Assembly (NCBI GenBank): GCA_963704855.1
Contig: CAVPHY010000002.1
Coordinates: 682,001-746,000, forward strand
Length of the DNA: 64,000 nt
Reading direction: 5' to 3'
Source of the DNA: SZUA-36 sp963704855
GTDB lineage: Bacteria; Pseudomonadota; Gammaproteobacteria; Xanthomonadales; SZUA-36
Shown: positions 1-11,900 of the stretch, in pieces
Layout: each line of letters starts with the position of its first letter
Position numbering within the stretch: position 1 is the stretch's first letter
Position numbers and translations under genes: made by a program
Notes under the pieces: generated by a model
Database searches by the model: none
The model's input: only the letters and a program-made list of their open reading frames with translations
What the model was told of the DNA's origin: nothing

Positions 1-108
1 CTGCTCGATGTATTCGATAGCGCAGCGAGCAACTCACGTCTGAGTTGTCAAATTCAGTTGCAGCCGAAACATGAAGGCCTTAAGCTAACCATCGCTCCGG
101 AAGAGTAG
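1..108 (+). CDS. [2Fe-2S] ferredoxin, C-terminal end (partial)
   Basis: The window opens inside this gene. Frame 1 reads 35 residues to a TAG at 106-108, including SNSRLSCQIQL, which carries the last cluster cysteine of adrenodoxin-type [2Fe-2S] ferredoxins (S-R-L-S-C-Q is typical of Isc-type ferredoxin). The tail ends in IAPEE. Such proteins carry electrons for Fe-S cluster assembly or for monooxygenases. Only the C-terminal third is visible, so the subtype cannot be decided. Confidence 0.75.
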   Translation: MLDVFDSAASNSRLSCQIQLQPKHEGLKLTIAPEE

Positions 109-182
109 TCCGTATTCAGACGTCATTCGCCATCTGGATAACACATTGGATTCTGTAACTCACCTAAATATCAATAATCTAT

Positions 183-1062
183 ATGAACTCTTTTAAATTC
201 GCTTTGTTCGCGTGCTGGTTTCTCGTGTGCGGTTCAGGCATGGCGGCAGAGCAGTTTCAATTGCTGGATAATGCCGGGGACGCGCAACTGCAAAAAGAGC
301 TTGAAACGCTCATCAGCCAGCAGAATCTCACGACCGCAGTGCGGACCAAGGAACTCGCCGTGGTCCTGGCGATCGTCACAGACCCCGACAAACCCCATCT
401 CGCAGAACTGAACGGCCGCAACATGCTGTACGCTGCCAGCCTGCCGAAAATTGCTATATTGCTGGGTGCCGCCGTTGAAATCGATGAAGGCCGTTTGGTG
501 CTGGACGACGAGTTACAAACGGATCTGGATAATATGATCCGTTATTCTTGCAATTCCTGCGCAACCAATGTTCTCGCCCGCGTGGGCCGTGAAGACCTGC
601 TGGATATCCTGCAGTCACCCGAGTATAAATTTTACGACGAGAAAGGCAACGGCGGTCTGTGGGTGGGTAAGGATTATGCCCCGGGCACCGCTTACCACCG
701 CGACCCGCTGGCTAACCTTGTCACATGGCGCAACGGCATTCCAGACGGCACGTTTTTACTACAAGTTGCAAAATGGCTCACTGGTCAGCCCGAAACGGAC
801 ACAAATGATGCTGGAGGCGCTCTCCAATCCGGGCTTGTCGCACAAATTTGTAAAAGGTCTTAAAGCCTACCCCGGTCTTGAAATATTCAGAAAATCAGGC
901 ACCTGGAGAGCTTACCACGCGGACAGCGCACTGGTGCGTGGTGAGGGACTCGCCTATATCATTGTTGCTCTCACGCATAACCCGAAAGGCTCTGTCTGGC
1001 TCGAACAACTGGCCGCACCCCTGCACGAACTGGCGGTTGCCTATAACTCAAAACTGCACTGA
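183..1062 (+). CDS. Exported serine hydrolase, class A beta-lactamase fold (frameshifted)
   Basis: A signal peptide (cleavage near GMAA, residue 22) is followed by a penicillin-recognising serine hydrolase domain. Catalytic S86-L-P-K89, an S-C-N element near residue 122 and a K-S-G-T element near the C-terminus are visible. Frame 3 stops at 863, but the homologous tail continues in frame 1 to 1062. Removing one T from the run at 753-757 gives a single 292-residue protein. The family includes beta-lactamases and D-Ala-D-Ala or D-amino-acid peptidases; the substrate is unknown. It faces a related gene (1071-2351) tail to tail, 8 nt apart. The break may be a sequencing error or a real pseudogene. 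Confidence 0.72.
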
Positions 1063-1070
1063 TCCCTGTT

Positions 1071-2351
1071 TCAGGGCACTCCGTTTGCGTATTCGTTTTT
1101 AAGCAGCCTGTGAATTTCAGTTCCCATAGCCTGGTGGACTTCTGCTGAATTCCGCCGCAGGACGTTTGATAACACGACCACCATGTAGTGCAGTTTCACA
1201 CCATTGATTTCCTGCTCAACGATAGCAGCGGAATTCATGTAATTGACGACATTGCCGTGGTACTTGGTACACTGGAAACCCTCTTCTGGCTTGCACTTGT
1301 AAAGCGAACCCGATTTGAAATAAACCGCAGCTTCATTCAACTCAGGTGAAGAGGCGTAACGCACACGCCGTTCGGTCATGTAGAGCAGCCTTTTCAGCTC
1401 CTGGCTGCTCCACTCATCCACCAACTTGCCTTCTTCCATCTTTAACAGGAATTCCATCAGGGAACGTGCGCTTGCGTAACTGTTGCCACCCCCGTTGACG
1501 TGCGCCTTGCCCCGGTAGGTAAAAAAACTCCCCTGGCGGATTTTGTCCAGCGACAATCCGTTACGGGTCTCGGGTTCCCAGAAGGTTTTCTGGAACAGCC
1601 GGGTCAGGTCACCCGCCGGTGTGGTGGAAAAAAACGTCTTTATACTCTCTTCTGATACCGGGTATTCCTTTCCAAAATGCCTTAGCAGCATGGCGTCCCG
1701 CTGGACCATTGCCGCCGCCGAATTCGAGCTGACGGAAAGCATCCAGTCCAGGTATTCCCAGAGCGAACCCATGTCGCCCACTTCCATAGGGCGGCGTATC
1801 AACTCCCTTGTCTCCACGTTGAAAATCCGGATGGTGTGATGGTCGGAGCGCGAAAAATCGTCCGCCGTGATCATGCTGTCGCGAAGTACCGCCTTCCTGC
1901 GCTCGATGTCATCCGGCCAGGTGTCGGCCAATGCCTGGAACACACCAAGCGCAACCAGCAATTTGCCTACGCTGCCGACATTCTGACTGAAATCGGCGTG
2001 GTGCTCGGCATAACGCGGATGGTCCGGATCGGTGATATCCAGCACAGCAATACCGTAGCTGTCAGCATCCTCGCCTAGCAATTCCTTGATCTGAGCTGTA
2101 AATGCGGGGTCAGCGGGTGGAATCGACACGCCCTTGCCCTTTAACCTCAAATCCACCTGTTCGGTCGTCAGCAATGCGCCAGGCAACTGAAAACCACCAA
2201 TCGCCAGACCTTCATTCGCGAGGCGGGCACCCTCAACACGACGGATGCCGGTTTCCTTGTAGCCATCAATGGGATAGGCCATCAGTGCACCCGTTGCAAT
2301 CAAAAGGGCCAGGACCATCACCGATATGCTCGTGTGTTTAACGGTTTTCAT
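1071..2351 (-). CDS. Exported or membrane-anchored serine hydrolase, beta-lactamase fold
   Basis: The 426-residue protein has an N-terminal hydrophobic segment (residues 10-26), then motifs S127-V-G-K130, S208-S-N210 and K-S-G-S of the serine beta-lactamase/PBP fold. The phrase around TDPDHP before the active serine matches the neighbour at 183-1062, so the two look like diverged paralogues. Its ATG overlaps the end of the dikinase-like gene upstream by four bases (ATGA), which indicates translational coupling as the last gene of an operon. A D-amino-acid peptidase or transpeptidase-like role outside the cytoplasm is plausible; true beta-lactamase activity cannot be claimed. Confidence 0.75.
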   Translation of the reverse strand: MKTVKHTSISVMVLALLIATGALMAYPIDGYKETGIRRVEGARLANEGLAIGGFQLPGALLTTEQVDLRLKGKGVSIPPADPAFTAQIKELLGEDADSYGIAVLDITDPDHPRYAEHHADFSQNVGSVGKLLVALGVFQALADTWPDDIERRKAVLRDSMITADDFSRSDHHTIRIFNVETRELIRRPMEVGDMGSLWEYLDWMLSVSSNSAAAMVQRDAMLLRHFGKEYPVSEESIKTFFSTTPAGDLTRLFQKTFWEPETRNGLSLDKIRQGSFFTYRGKAHVNGGGNSYASARSLMEFLLKMEEGKLVDEWSSQELKRLLYMTERRVRYASSPELNEAAVYFKSGSLYKCKPEEGFQCTKYHGNVVNYMNSAAIVEQEINGVKLHYMVVVLSNVLRRNSAEVHQAMGTEIHRLLKNEYANGVP

Positions 2352-5282
2352 AATCCGGGCACTCCATTCATGTTTACGATTACCGAAGCGGTATTCTTCA
2401 ACTGAACATCCATCTGTTGCAGGTAGCTGATACCTCTTGCCATTTTACTGTCCAGAAACGGGCGTATCTGAAACAGGCGCAAATCACCGTTCACAAAACC
2501 GAACTCGACATCGGCCGGGGCGGTGTTCCCCTCGTCATCCGTAATGGCGGGGAACTTCTCTGGCAAGATGCTGGGTAAAATCAATGAGCTGTTCGATTTC
2601 AGCTGCTTGCAGCACGGTATCACTGCCACTGCCGGGCAGCAATATGAGCCCACCATCCGGATCCGGCACCCTCCGCCACGGAGCGGTCGCAGTCGCCAGT
2701 ACCTGCACGGCTGAACCATCCAGCGGGATACGCAGGGATTCCGCAGCCTGTCCGTCAACCGCACCCCCCAGGCCCTCGTTCACCGCCACCGAGACGATAC
2801 CCCGGTCACCGCTATCGATATCCTGTGTCACCAGCACACCGGATTTATCTGATGCCACGGATTCAAGCAGCAGTATAGAAGTATAAACATGCTCCGGTTG
2901 AGTCATGAGCGACTGGCGCCAGGCGAATGCACGCGCGGTAAAAGGTGAAGCCCATACCCTCGGGATGGCTTTGAGAAGATTGCCGTAACCCACCACATTT
3001 GGCAGGGTCAGGTTCAGGCCTGCACCGGTGAACCCGGCCAGGTCCTCCACATTGGTATCCGATCGGACAAAAACCCCGGGCGGATCATCTGTACCGAAGG
3101 TGGTCTCCAATGCCAGGCGAAGCGATTCCTGGAATGCCGGGCTCAACTTCGTATTGACAACGATGTTGTAAAGTTCCTCCCGAAAAGCTTCTGTCTTTTT
3201 AGCGCGTTTCGGACCGTCCGGCGGAATCGAGGCCAGTTTTGCGTAGCTTTCACGCATCCACTCGAACACACTGCCGTCGCCATCCGGATAAGGTTGTTCA
3301 AAGACCTCCTGCCTGAAAACACCGAACGGTATCGCCACACCGCGGGAAACATGACCCGGGTAACGGGCGCGCAGTTCACCGAGTTTCGCGGCCTTGGGGC
3401 CAACGGTGCGGCCCGAGTCATCGGCCCTGAGGTCATCCAGCTGCAGTGGCGTACGTACCGACAGGTCGAGCTTTTCGAGATCCGGCGTGATCAGAACACC
3501 CCGCGTGGTATCTGCTTCGACAAACACCTCTTTCCATCGGTCCGACCACGGGGAGATTTCGACCAGGCCTGACTTGCTGACGGCCATCACCACCTGCTCA
3601 CCGTCGTGTTTTGATAATTTATCGATCACCTCGTTATCGACGGTCACATTCGGAATACCGAGGTTACGCGCCAGCAACTGGACATGTGACAGCGGGTTTC
3701 CTTCACCCCCTGTCAATATACCGGCCACCGGCGGCAGTTCGGCCACCGTTTCAGGCAGCAGGTAGATACCATCGGAGCTGAAGTTTTCCAGCGCGCTCAA
3801 ATCCGGTTCGACATGCAGTGTTCCCCGCGCCAGGCCCGGGTTCAACGCGATGAATCCGACACCGATATCCTCTTCAAACAAATGATGCTTTACACCCGCA
3901 AGCTGGTTCGCGTCGCGTAACAAAACATTGAGCACGTTCGAGAAAAACAACAGGGAACTCCCGCGCAGCTGATCCTGGATAAACAACTGGGCCAGTGGCT
4001 CGATTTGCGCCAGTTTGTCCATATCCTCGGAAAAGTGCATCCGTAAAGCCTGGGTTCCCCAACCGGGCGCACGTCCAAGATAACCGAGCTGACGCATATA
4101 GGTGTCCAGGCCAACCTCGTTCACCGCCAGGGAGTCCAGTGTTTCTTTCATTTCCTCGAGCAGGCGCGCATTGATCACACCGGTGCCATACGCCGCCACT
4201 CCGGCCGACTTAAGATAACCCGCCATCTGCCGGCGGCTTGCGCTGCCCAACTCAGACCGTAGAACTGATGCCTCACTGAAATTTTCAACTTCCACACGCA
4301 AGCTAAGATCCAGGATATCCAGCCGCACTGCAGGTGACTTGATTTGCGGCAATGCCTCGCGCAAATCGGCCAGCAACTGGCTGGTCGTGATGTACCTCGA
4401 AGCACCGGGACCCCCATTACGCAGCGACCGGGCCGATGCTCTGAGCATCTCCTGTAACCAGGGGGCAGCAGTGTAGGCCTCTGCCCGATTGTCAAGCTCA
4501 GTTTCCAGTGGTGCAGCCTGGTAAATTGCGTCAATCTCATCAGCAAGCTCCAGGTAGGGGCCTCGCTGTGCTTCGGTCGCCAGCCCGGCCGCATACTGGC
4601 GGACACTGGCCGCATCCTCGGCACCCGGTGTACCGTGAATCTTGGCCCGCAGCGGTTTGAACCCGTTGTCCTGATCTGATAGCGAAGCGGACACCTGGCG
4701 CACTTTCTGAACCGAGGCACTGCTAGTACCATGCGGAAGTAATCTGGCGCTGGTCCTCAGCGCCGTGAATCCGGGCCCGATCCAGTAGTCGCGCGAACTC
4801 ATTTCAATCAAAAGGGTGCGCGCGGCAGCCCGCTCATCCTCTTCCTGTATCGCACCGCGGTAAAACAGGGCCTGCCCAAATATCCAGCCATTATCGGCTC
4901 CGATCAGGAAACGTTCTATCAGGATCTGAGCAAGGCGGCTGCGGAAACCGGGATCATCGACCCATGCGCGTGCATCGAGTCCGGCCAGCACATTGGCCAC
5001 CAGGTAACCCTGCTGACGCAGTTCCAGAGTTTTTTTGCTCCACTCGCCGTGTTGGTATCCGCCACCATGATCTCTACAGGCGTATGACTGGGGTGGTAAC
5101 ACGGTACCATCCTTGCAGAACCACCGGATTCGTGAAAACGGCCCGCGCTCAAGTTCCCGCATCTCGTTGACCCAGGCCCGATATTCCAGGTTGGCGGAAG
5201 ATATTTCACCCGCTTTGAGCGTGACTGGAAGCATTGGCAGCAAGCCGGTCAGGATCAGGCTTAAGCTAAGGAATCGGCGCAT
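2348..5282 (-). CDS. Exported dikinase-like protein (PEP-utilising His domain plus PPDK N-terminal ATP-grasp domain), frameshifted
   Basis: The start is taken at ATG 5282, which has AGGAG six bases upstream and begins a signal peptide ending near TLKAGE. Residues 30-480 are mostly helical and unrecognised. A swivelling His domain follows (GNPLSHVQLLARNLGIPNV, His near 533). Next comes a PPDK_N/PEP-synthase ATP-binding domain (VGPKAAKLGEL near 630; RSDTNVEDLAGFTGAG near 740; final IRPF near 937). His domain before ATP-grasp is the order of plant glucan water dikinases, opposite to PEP synthase. The frame breaks at the C4 run (2549-2552 on the plus strand); removing one base gives about 977 residues. 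ATP outside the cytoplasm is not expected, so its chemistry is unclear. Confidence 0.7.
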
Positions 5283-5304
5283 GGTAAACTCCTGGTTTGT
5301 CCTG

Positions 5305-7104
5305 CTAATGTCGTGATTCGGGCAGCTGATCCAGACCCAATGCCAGTGCATTGGGACGCCTGGGGTCGGCCGAGCCCTGGAAAATACCGTCCTGCCACAT
5401 AATGGACTGGGTGCTGCCGATGGTTTGCTGCATCTCCACCATGTGCCCCATTTTTTTGAGCAGGTTAATCACTTCCGGGTTCATACCGGTTTCAATACCG
5501 AGCTCCTGGGATTGCCAACCCTGCTGGATACGTGGCTGATGGGTGGCCTCGGCAACATTCATGTTGTAGTCGATCACGTTGACCAGTATTTGCAAAACCG
5601 TGTTGATGATACGACCACCACCGGGTGTGCCGGTTACCAGTAATACCTTACCATCCTTATCCAGCACGATGGTGGGTGTCATGGTGGAGAGCATACGTTT
5701 ACCCGGTTCCAGTGCGTTCTTATGGTTGTTGTCAGATCGGTAACTGAAATTACGCATCTGGTTATCGAATAAGATCCCGGTACCACTGGCCACAAACCCG
5801 GAGCCGAATGAATAACCCAGCGTATAGGTGTTGGATACGGCGTTGCCGTATTTATCCATGACCGAATAGTGGGTGGTGTTATGACTTTCATAACGGTCAA
5901 CCGGCTCAGCCCCGATGGTTTTTACATCGGCTGCGCGTCCGGGTTTGATCTTTTTGGCCATTTTTCGGGCAAGATCCCTGCTGGTGTAGGTTTCGATGTC
6001 CACTTCTACAAAGTCGGGGTCACCCAGCAGGGAGCGACGGTTGGCAGCAGCACGTTTCATCACCTCTGCCAGTGTATGCAGGCTTTGGGCTGAACCCGCG
6101 CCAAACTCTGCCATCGGAAAGTAATGCAGCATGTTCAGCATCTGTATCAGCGTCACCCCACCGCCGCTGACCGGTGGCATGGAGATAACCTGCCTGCCGC
6201 GGTACTGTGTTGTAACCGGCACACGCTCTTTTACGGTGTAGCCCGCCAGGTCTTCCCGGCTTATGATTCCGCCGGTTTCTGCGAACGCCTTGACGATACG
6301 ATCCGCCAGTTCACCCTCATAGAAAGCGGCGGCGCCGTGCTCCATGATCTGCGCGATAGACCAGGCCAGTTCTTTCTGAACGAGTTTGTCACCTGCGACC
6401 CAGGGCTGACCATCCTGCTTGAGATGGGCGGATTCCGGGGAATGATGACCGAGCACCGCAGCCGCCAGGTTCAGCACATAGGCAAGATCATGCCCGACTT
6501 CAATCCCCCCGGCTGCGAGTTGATAAGACGGTTCCAGTATGTCTTTCCAGGCCAGTGAACCAAAACGCTGCCAGGCCCGGTACATACCGGCTACCGTGCC
6601 TGGAACCGCTGCCGCCATCGGGCCAAATGTTAGTTTGTCCCAATCCAGTTCACCGTCCGCCTTGCTGAACTTCTCAACACTGGCGGTGAGTGGCGCAACC
6701 GAACGGTAGTCAAATGCAACGGTTTGGTGTTCTGCCGCCATGTGCGCCAGCATAAAACCACTGCCGCCGAGGTTACCGGCTCTCGGCAACGTGACGGCCA
6801 GGGCAAAACCCATGGCAACGGCAGCATCCACGGCATTGCCGCCCCTGGCGAGTATGCCCTGCCCCACCATGCTGGCAAGGCTGTTTTGGGATACCACCAT
6901 GCCATAGCGGCCCTTGACGGGATGGTGTATCGAGTCGTATCGGATAATAGGCTGTTTGAGCCCGGAAGCAGGGCTTGCCGTCTGCGGCCAGGCTGTACCT
7001 GCGCAAAGCAACAGCAGAAACGTACAGGCTGAGAGCAGGATCGTTCTTGCCTTCAGGGTTTTGGAGGAAGTTGAATATCTGGATCTCATGCTATGTTTGC
7101 CCAT
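5305..7104 (-). CDS. ggt: Gamma-glutamyltransferase (first of three), exported
   Basis: This 599-residue N-terminal nucleophile hydrolase moves or hydrolyses gamma-glutamyl groups after self-cleavage. A signal peptide (residues 20-42) precedes the GGT fold: GGNAVDAAVAMGFALAV in the large-subunit half and NTTHYSVMDKYGNAV at about residue 410, where the second Thr is the expected processing nucleophile; GTPGGGRI lies near the end. Intact and of usual length. It sits 3 nt after the D-aminoacylase gene and 22 nt before the dikinase-like gene. Two more GGT genes lie at 24282-25997 and 30858-32615. Confidence 0.93.
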   Translation of the reverse strand: MGKHSMRSRYSTSSKTLKARTILLSACTFLLLLCAGTAWPQTASPASGLKQPIIRYDSIHHPVKGRYGMVVSQNSLASMVGQGILARGGNAVDAAVAMGFALAVTLPRAGNLGGSGFMLAHMAAEHQTVAFDYRSVAPLTASVEKFSKADGELDWDKLTFGPMAAAVPGTVAGMYRAWQRFGSLAWKDILEPSYQLAAGGIEVGHDLAYVLNLAAAVLGHHSPESAHLKQDGQPWVAGDKLVQKELAWSIAQIMEHGAAAFYEGELADRIVKAFAETGGIISREDLAGYTVKERVPVTTQYRGRQVISMPPVSGGGVTLIQMLNMLHYFPMAEFGAGSAQSLHTLAEVMKRAAANRRSLLGDPDFVEVDIETYTSRDLARKMAKKIKPGRAADVKTIGAEPVDRYESHNTTHYSVMDKYGNAVSNTYTLGYSFGSGFVASGTGILFDNQMRNFSYRSDNNHKNALEPGKRMLSTMTPTIVLDKDGKVLLVTGTPGGGRIINTVLQILVNVIDYNMNVAEATHQPRIQQGWQSQELGIETGMNPEVINLLKKMGHMVEMQQTIGSTQSIMWQDGIFQGSADPRRPNALALGLDQLPESRH

Positions 7105-7107
7105 CCG

Positions 7108-8734
7108 CTACCTGGAACGTAAGGCACGCCCCGGCCGTTTACCCGTCATCTGACCCTCTTCAAGCACCAGTTCACCATTGACCAGCACGTGCTGCACACC
7201 GGTAGCATACTGGTGGGGGCTCTCAAAGCTCGCGTGGTCCTGAATTGTTTCGAGATCGATGACCGCGATATCCGCCATTGCACCAACCTCAATACGGCCG
7301 CGATCGGCCAGACCAATGCGTTGCGCCGGCATTTTTGACATCTTGTAAATGGCCTCGCCGGTCGAAAGGATTCCGGTATCACGCACATACTGTGCCAGCA
7401 CCCGGGAGAAAGTACCGTAATTGCGTGGATGCGGAACACCTTCCCCCGGCACGTGGATACCGCCATCCGATGCGATCATGGTGCGCGGGTGTTGCATGAT
7501 GCGCGTTACATCCTCTTCGGACATGGCATGAAACACGCCCATGCAACCGCCTTTTTCAAGGATTTCCATCGCCAGTTCGGCCGCGGTTTCCATGTTCACC
7601 GCCTGCCCCCGCTCCCGCAATATTTCGGCAAAGTTCTTACCGTTTAACGAGGTATCCCATTCACATTCTGCAATGGCAACCCGGGAAGGATCGTCACCAC
7701 CGCGGTCGTGGATCAAGTTAAAGACAACACCCTCCTTGATACGGGCGCGGGTTTCCGGGTCTTTCAACCGCGCCATCTGGACTTCACGGGTACCGGCAAG
7801 ACTCCAAGCCGGAAACAGCACACTGATACCGGTGCTCGATGCCGCGTAGGGGTACTGGTCACTTGAAACATCCACACCGCGAGCATTGGCGTCATCGATA
7901 AGTGCAAGTGTTTCCAGGCTGGCGCCCCAGGTCTCGACACCCATGGCCTTGTGGTGGGTTATCTGCGCTGGCAGGTCGGCTTCTTCACCGATGCGGATGG
8001 TTTCCTGCACGCTCTTGATCAGGTCCATGCCTTCCTCGCGCATATGGCTGATGTAGATGCCCTTGTAAGCAGCCGCAACCCGGGCCAACTCGATCACCTC
8101 GCTGGTTTCCGAGTAGGCCCCGGGAATATATTTCAAACCCGATGACAGACCGTAGGCGCCTTCCAGCATTCCGGTCTCGACCAGTTGCTTCATGGCGTCG
8201 AGTTCAGCCGCCGTTGGCGCCCGGTCCTCGCGGCGCATGACCGCCTCCCTTACCGTGTTGTGACCGATGAAAGTTCCAAAATTGACACTGGCGGGTGTGC
8301 TTTCAAAATCGTTGAGTAGTTTCGCAATGGAAAGATCAGAGCCACCGTCAGGTCCGCCGATGACCGTCGTTACACCCTGGCGGATGTAGTTTTCAGCATC
8401 CGGATGTTTGAACAAACCGCTTGATTTTCGTGAGCCGCGCACGGCGTGGCTGTGGATATCGATAAAGCCCGGCACCACTGCAAGCCCACCCACCGGAATC
8501 CGCTGATTGGCGCTGAAGCCGGACAGATCACCGATAGCGGTGATGCGGTCACCGCTGATACCGACGTCCGCGTTGGTCGGGGCTTGATCCCCAGCCTTTC
8601 CAGACTGAACCACCCTCCAGCACGATATCAAACGAAGGGGTATCCGCCGGCCTGGTTTCAGCCGCCGGTGCGCAGCCGGCAATAACAAGTACAAATGCGG
8701 CCAACCAGCCAAGGAACGATCTTGGGCTCATCAA
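7108..8734 (-). CDS. N-acyl-D-amino-acid deacylase (D-aminoacylase family), lipoprotein, frameshifted
   Basis: The gene starts at ATG 8734 with a lipoprotein signal (lipobox VIAGC). It then enters the amidohydrolase fold: metal-binding HSH in VVPGFIDIHSHAV, ITHHKAMG, and the family-typical SDGGIHVP, PHPRNYGTFSRVL and PGRALR tail. Known relatives release D-amino acids from N-acyl forms, including N-acyl-D-glutamate. Near residue 45 the frame shifts; dropping one base around 8595-8599 joins the parts into a 541-residue protein. It leads an operon with GGT, dikinase-like and serine hydrolase genes. The lipobox implies action outside the cytoplasm, unusual for this family. Confidence 0.8.
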
Positions 8735-8825
8735 AACTCCCCAGTGTCAAATCACGAAGTGTGTGAATACATGGTACCCGACAGGTCAGCCTCGATGAAT
8801 ACCCGGTGTCCGCAAAGACGAAAAA

Positions 8826-8853
8826 AAACCTGCGTCCGGGTGGACGCAGGTTT
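8826..8853 (-). terminator. Rho-independent terminator of TonB receptor 1
   Basis: A perfect 12-bp stem (AAACCTGCGTCC with its complement, loop GGGT) is followed on the minus strand by a T-run, 54 nt after the receptor stop codon. A matching hairpin follows the tandem copy at 12546-12579. Confidence 0.85.
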
Positions 8854-8867
8854 CTCTTCAATACATT

Positions 8868-8891
8868 GATCGGCGGGAGGACCCGCCGATC
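8868..8891 (-). repeat. Second 10-bp hairpin after TonB receptor 1
   Basis: GATCGGCGGG pairs perfectly with CCCGCCGATC across an AGGA loop, just downstream of the receptor stop codon and before the T-tailed terminator. It lacks its own T-run, so it may be an mRNA 3'-end stabiliser. A degenerate counterpart (GGCCGGG/CCCGGCC) occurs at 12590-12610. Confidence 0.6.
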
Positions 8892-8906
8892 AGATGGCTA
8901 AACGAC

Positions 8907-11900
8907 TCAGAAGCCCATCCTCAGATCGATATAGAAGTAGCGTCCAAGGTCGGTATGCGCATCGCCGAAGTATGCGAAATAGCGATCCGCCAACGGCGCG
9001 CGTTCATTGGTAAAGTTATTGATACCAAAACGCAACCGCGTATCGCTCTTCCACATGTCGAACCGGTAGTCGATGTTTGCGTTGTAAGTGGTCATGGATG
9101 GTATTACCCACTTGCACTGATCCACGCAACTGATGCCTTCGGCCAGTGTTAGGGAGGTCTGGATAAAGTCGCTCAGATAGAAGGCACTGACATTGGCGCC
9201 CCAGGCATCCTTTCTCCAGGAAAGGCTGAAGTTGTACTTGTTCCGCTGGTTACCGTCCTGACGTATCAGGTCAGCAAACCCTTCAGGGAAATATCCGGGG
9301 GGCAGAACACCCTCTTCACCTGCCTGGATCAGCAACGCGGCGGCGCCGCCGGCTTCCTGCTCATACTTGTCATAGAATGTGCCGCGGGCTGTAAAGTCCC
9401 AGGAACCCCAACCCGTGTCCAGCGCGTAGTAGATGCCGATGTCGTGACCCTTGACCGTGCGGGTGTCGAGGTTCTGGTAACCGTCTTCGACGTACTCGGT
9501 CTGACCGATCGGGCAAACACCTGCAGCGAGGTAATACGGGATGTCTTCAGGATCAATCGGTCCGTATCCAATCGCCGGGTTACCCACAACGCTGGCACAA
9601 TTGGACGTGCCTGCCTCAAGCCGGAGCAAAAGATCCAGCAGGGTTGCATTTTCCTCGCCAAACAGACCGATCGTGTCTGTCTTTTTGATGGACCAGAAAT
9701 CCAGTGTCAGCATCAGGCCATCGAGTGGTTCCCATACCGCGCCGATCGAAGTATTGGTTGATTTTTCAGGATCCAGATCCTGGTTACCTTCAGCCCGGCG
9801 TTGAACCCCGGAACTGCAGACCAGTTCGTCCACTGCACCTTCACCGCCAAAATCTTCACCGTAGGCACAAACCTGGTTTTCGATCGTGTTGTTACGCACG
9901 ACCAGGTCCTCGTTGACCGTGATCAGGTTAGGTGCACGGAAGGCCTTGGACCAGGACCCGCGGAACAGCAATGGTTCAAATATCCGCCAGCCAATAGCAA
10001 CCTTGGGTACCGTGTAGGAGCCGTAATCGGACGCGTGTTCATAGCGTGCGGCCAGTTGCAAATCCACGGTGCTGAAAACCGGAACCGCAAACTCGGCGAA
10101 AAGTGAGGTTGTTTTCCTGCTGCCTTTGCTGTCACCCGACGGGCTGGAGTTCATCACGTCAGAAACAAATGGATAGGTTTCACCATCCAGATTGGTGAAC
10201 GTAATGGTGCCATCCAGTCTTGGGTCGCGGTCGTCAATGAACGATTCTTCACGCCATTCGGTGCCGGCGACAAAACCAACCGGGCCTGCGGGCAGGTTGA
10301 ACAACTCACCCTTGCTGACCTTGAAGTCGGCCATTTTCAATTCGGTCTCGTTCTTACGATAGACATCTATCTGAGCCCTTTCGACGTTCGAGGTAAGACC
10401 CCCGCCATTGAACGGGTTATAAGCTGCCGGGGTCGGGTCATTCAGGGCTTCCTGCATCAGCGTATTGGATATACGGTTGTGGGTTATATCATCACGCTTC
10501 GCCTGCGACCAGACCACTGCGCCGTCCCAATCCCAATCGCCCCAGGAACCCCTGAAGCCCTGCAGCACACGCCAGGTTTTGGCCGTATTATCCACGAGCC
10601 TGTTTGCCTCGGCGAAGCTGTAGTAATCAAACACCAGAGCCCGGCCGGCACATGGGAAATTGGCCCCGATAATTTCGGGTGGTAGACGGTTGGGAGAACC
10701 GCAGGGACCAAACGGGTTGTAATAGTTCTGGGCGCCGACTTGCAACTCAACACCGGTGGTCATCGTTGAAGGCTGACGGTTAAGATTGGTCTGGGCTTCG
10801 TAATAGGAAACCTCTGTATATGCCTCGGTGCCATTTTCGAATTCATGATTAATGAACAGGAAAATATTGTAGCGGTCGAGGTCCGAGGATATGTCGCGGT
10901 TTTCATTTGAGTTGTAACGATAGGGACCGGCCAGGCCATCGGCCAGTCTACCGGTGCCGTCCGGCAGTCCGCACATGACATCGTTGATAACCCAGGCCTG
11001 CGGGCGCTGGCAATTGGGATCACCGATCGGCCAGGTTTCAAACTCACCCGCCGAATCGGTGACACCGGAGACACTGCCGGTCATATCAAACTGGCCGAAC
11101 AACGAATCGATACTGTCATTTCTGAAGCTCGTGACGGCTGCGCCAGTGACGGGGTTCACCAGCCAGGGTGAATCGGCCGGCAACAGCCCCCTCATGTCAG
11201 AATTGGCCCACTTTTTATCATCCTGGGAGTTGACCCGGTCGCGGTGGTAATAATCGACGAACAGGCTGACATTGGTGCGGCCGTCGTTGAAATCATGACC
11301 CCATTCAATATTCGCACGGATATCATTACGTGGAATGTTATCGTACCAGTCATAGCGGGCTCTGACGGTCAGGCCTTCAAAGTTGTTTTTCAGCACGGTG
11401 TTAACAACACCGGCGACCGCATCGGCGCCGTAAATAGCGGAAGCGCCGTCACGCAGGACTTCGACCCGCCGAACACCCAGGACCGGGATCTCGTTGGAGT
11501 TGACCGAGCTGACAGGTACGAAACTGCCGCCGACCTCTTCGGTCTGGTAACCGGCCGACTGCACCATGCGGCGCCCGTTCAGCAGTACCAGCGTATTACC
11601 GGTACCCATGTTGCGCAGGTTGAAGGCACCGATATCACCACGAACGGAGTTTACACCGCCGGAGATATTTTCAGATTCACTCTGGAAGTTCTGGCCCTGC
11701 TCGGTCATCGTCTGCAGGAGTTCATCACCGGATGTTGATGCCGAAACCTTCGATATCCGCGGAACTGATGACAGATACCGACAGGGCCTCGGAAATGGCG
11801 GCGCCCTTGATCTGCGTACCCGTCACGACGACTTCTTCCAGTACCTGCTCATCGGTTTCGGTGGTGGCTTCTGCCTGTGACAGGCGGGTTGCCCGTGAAA

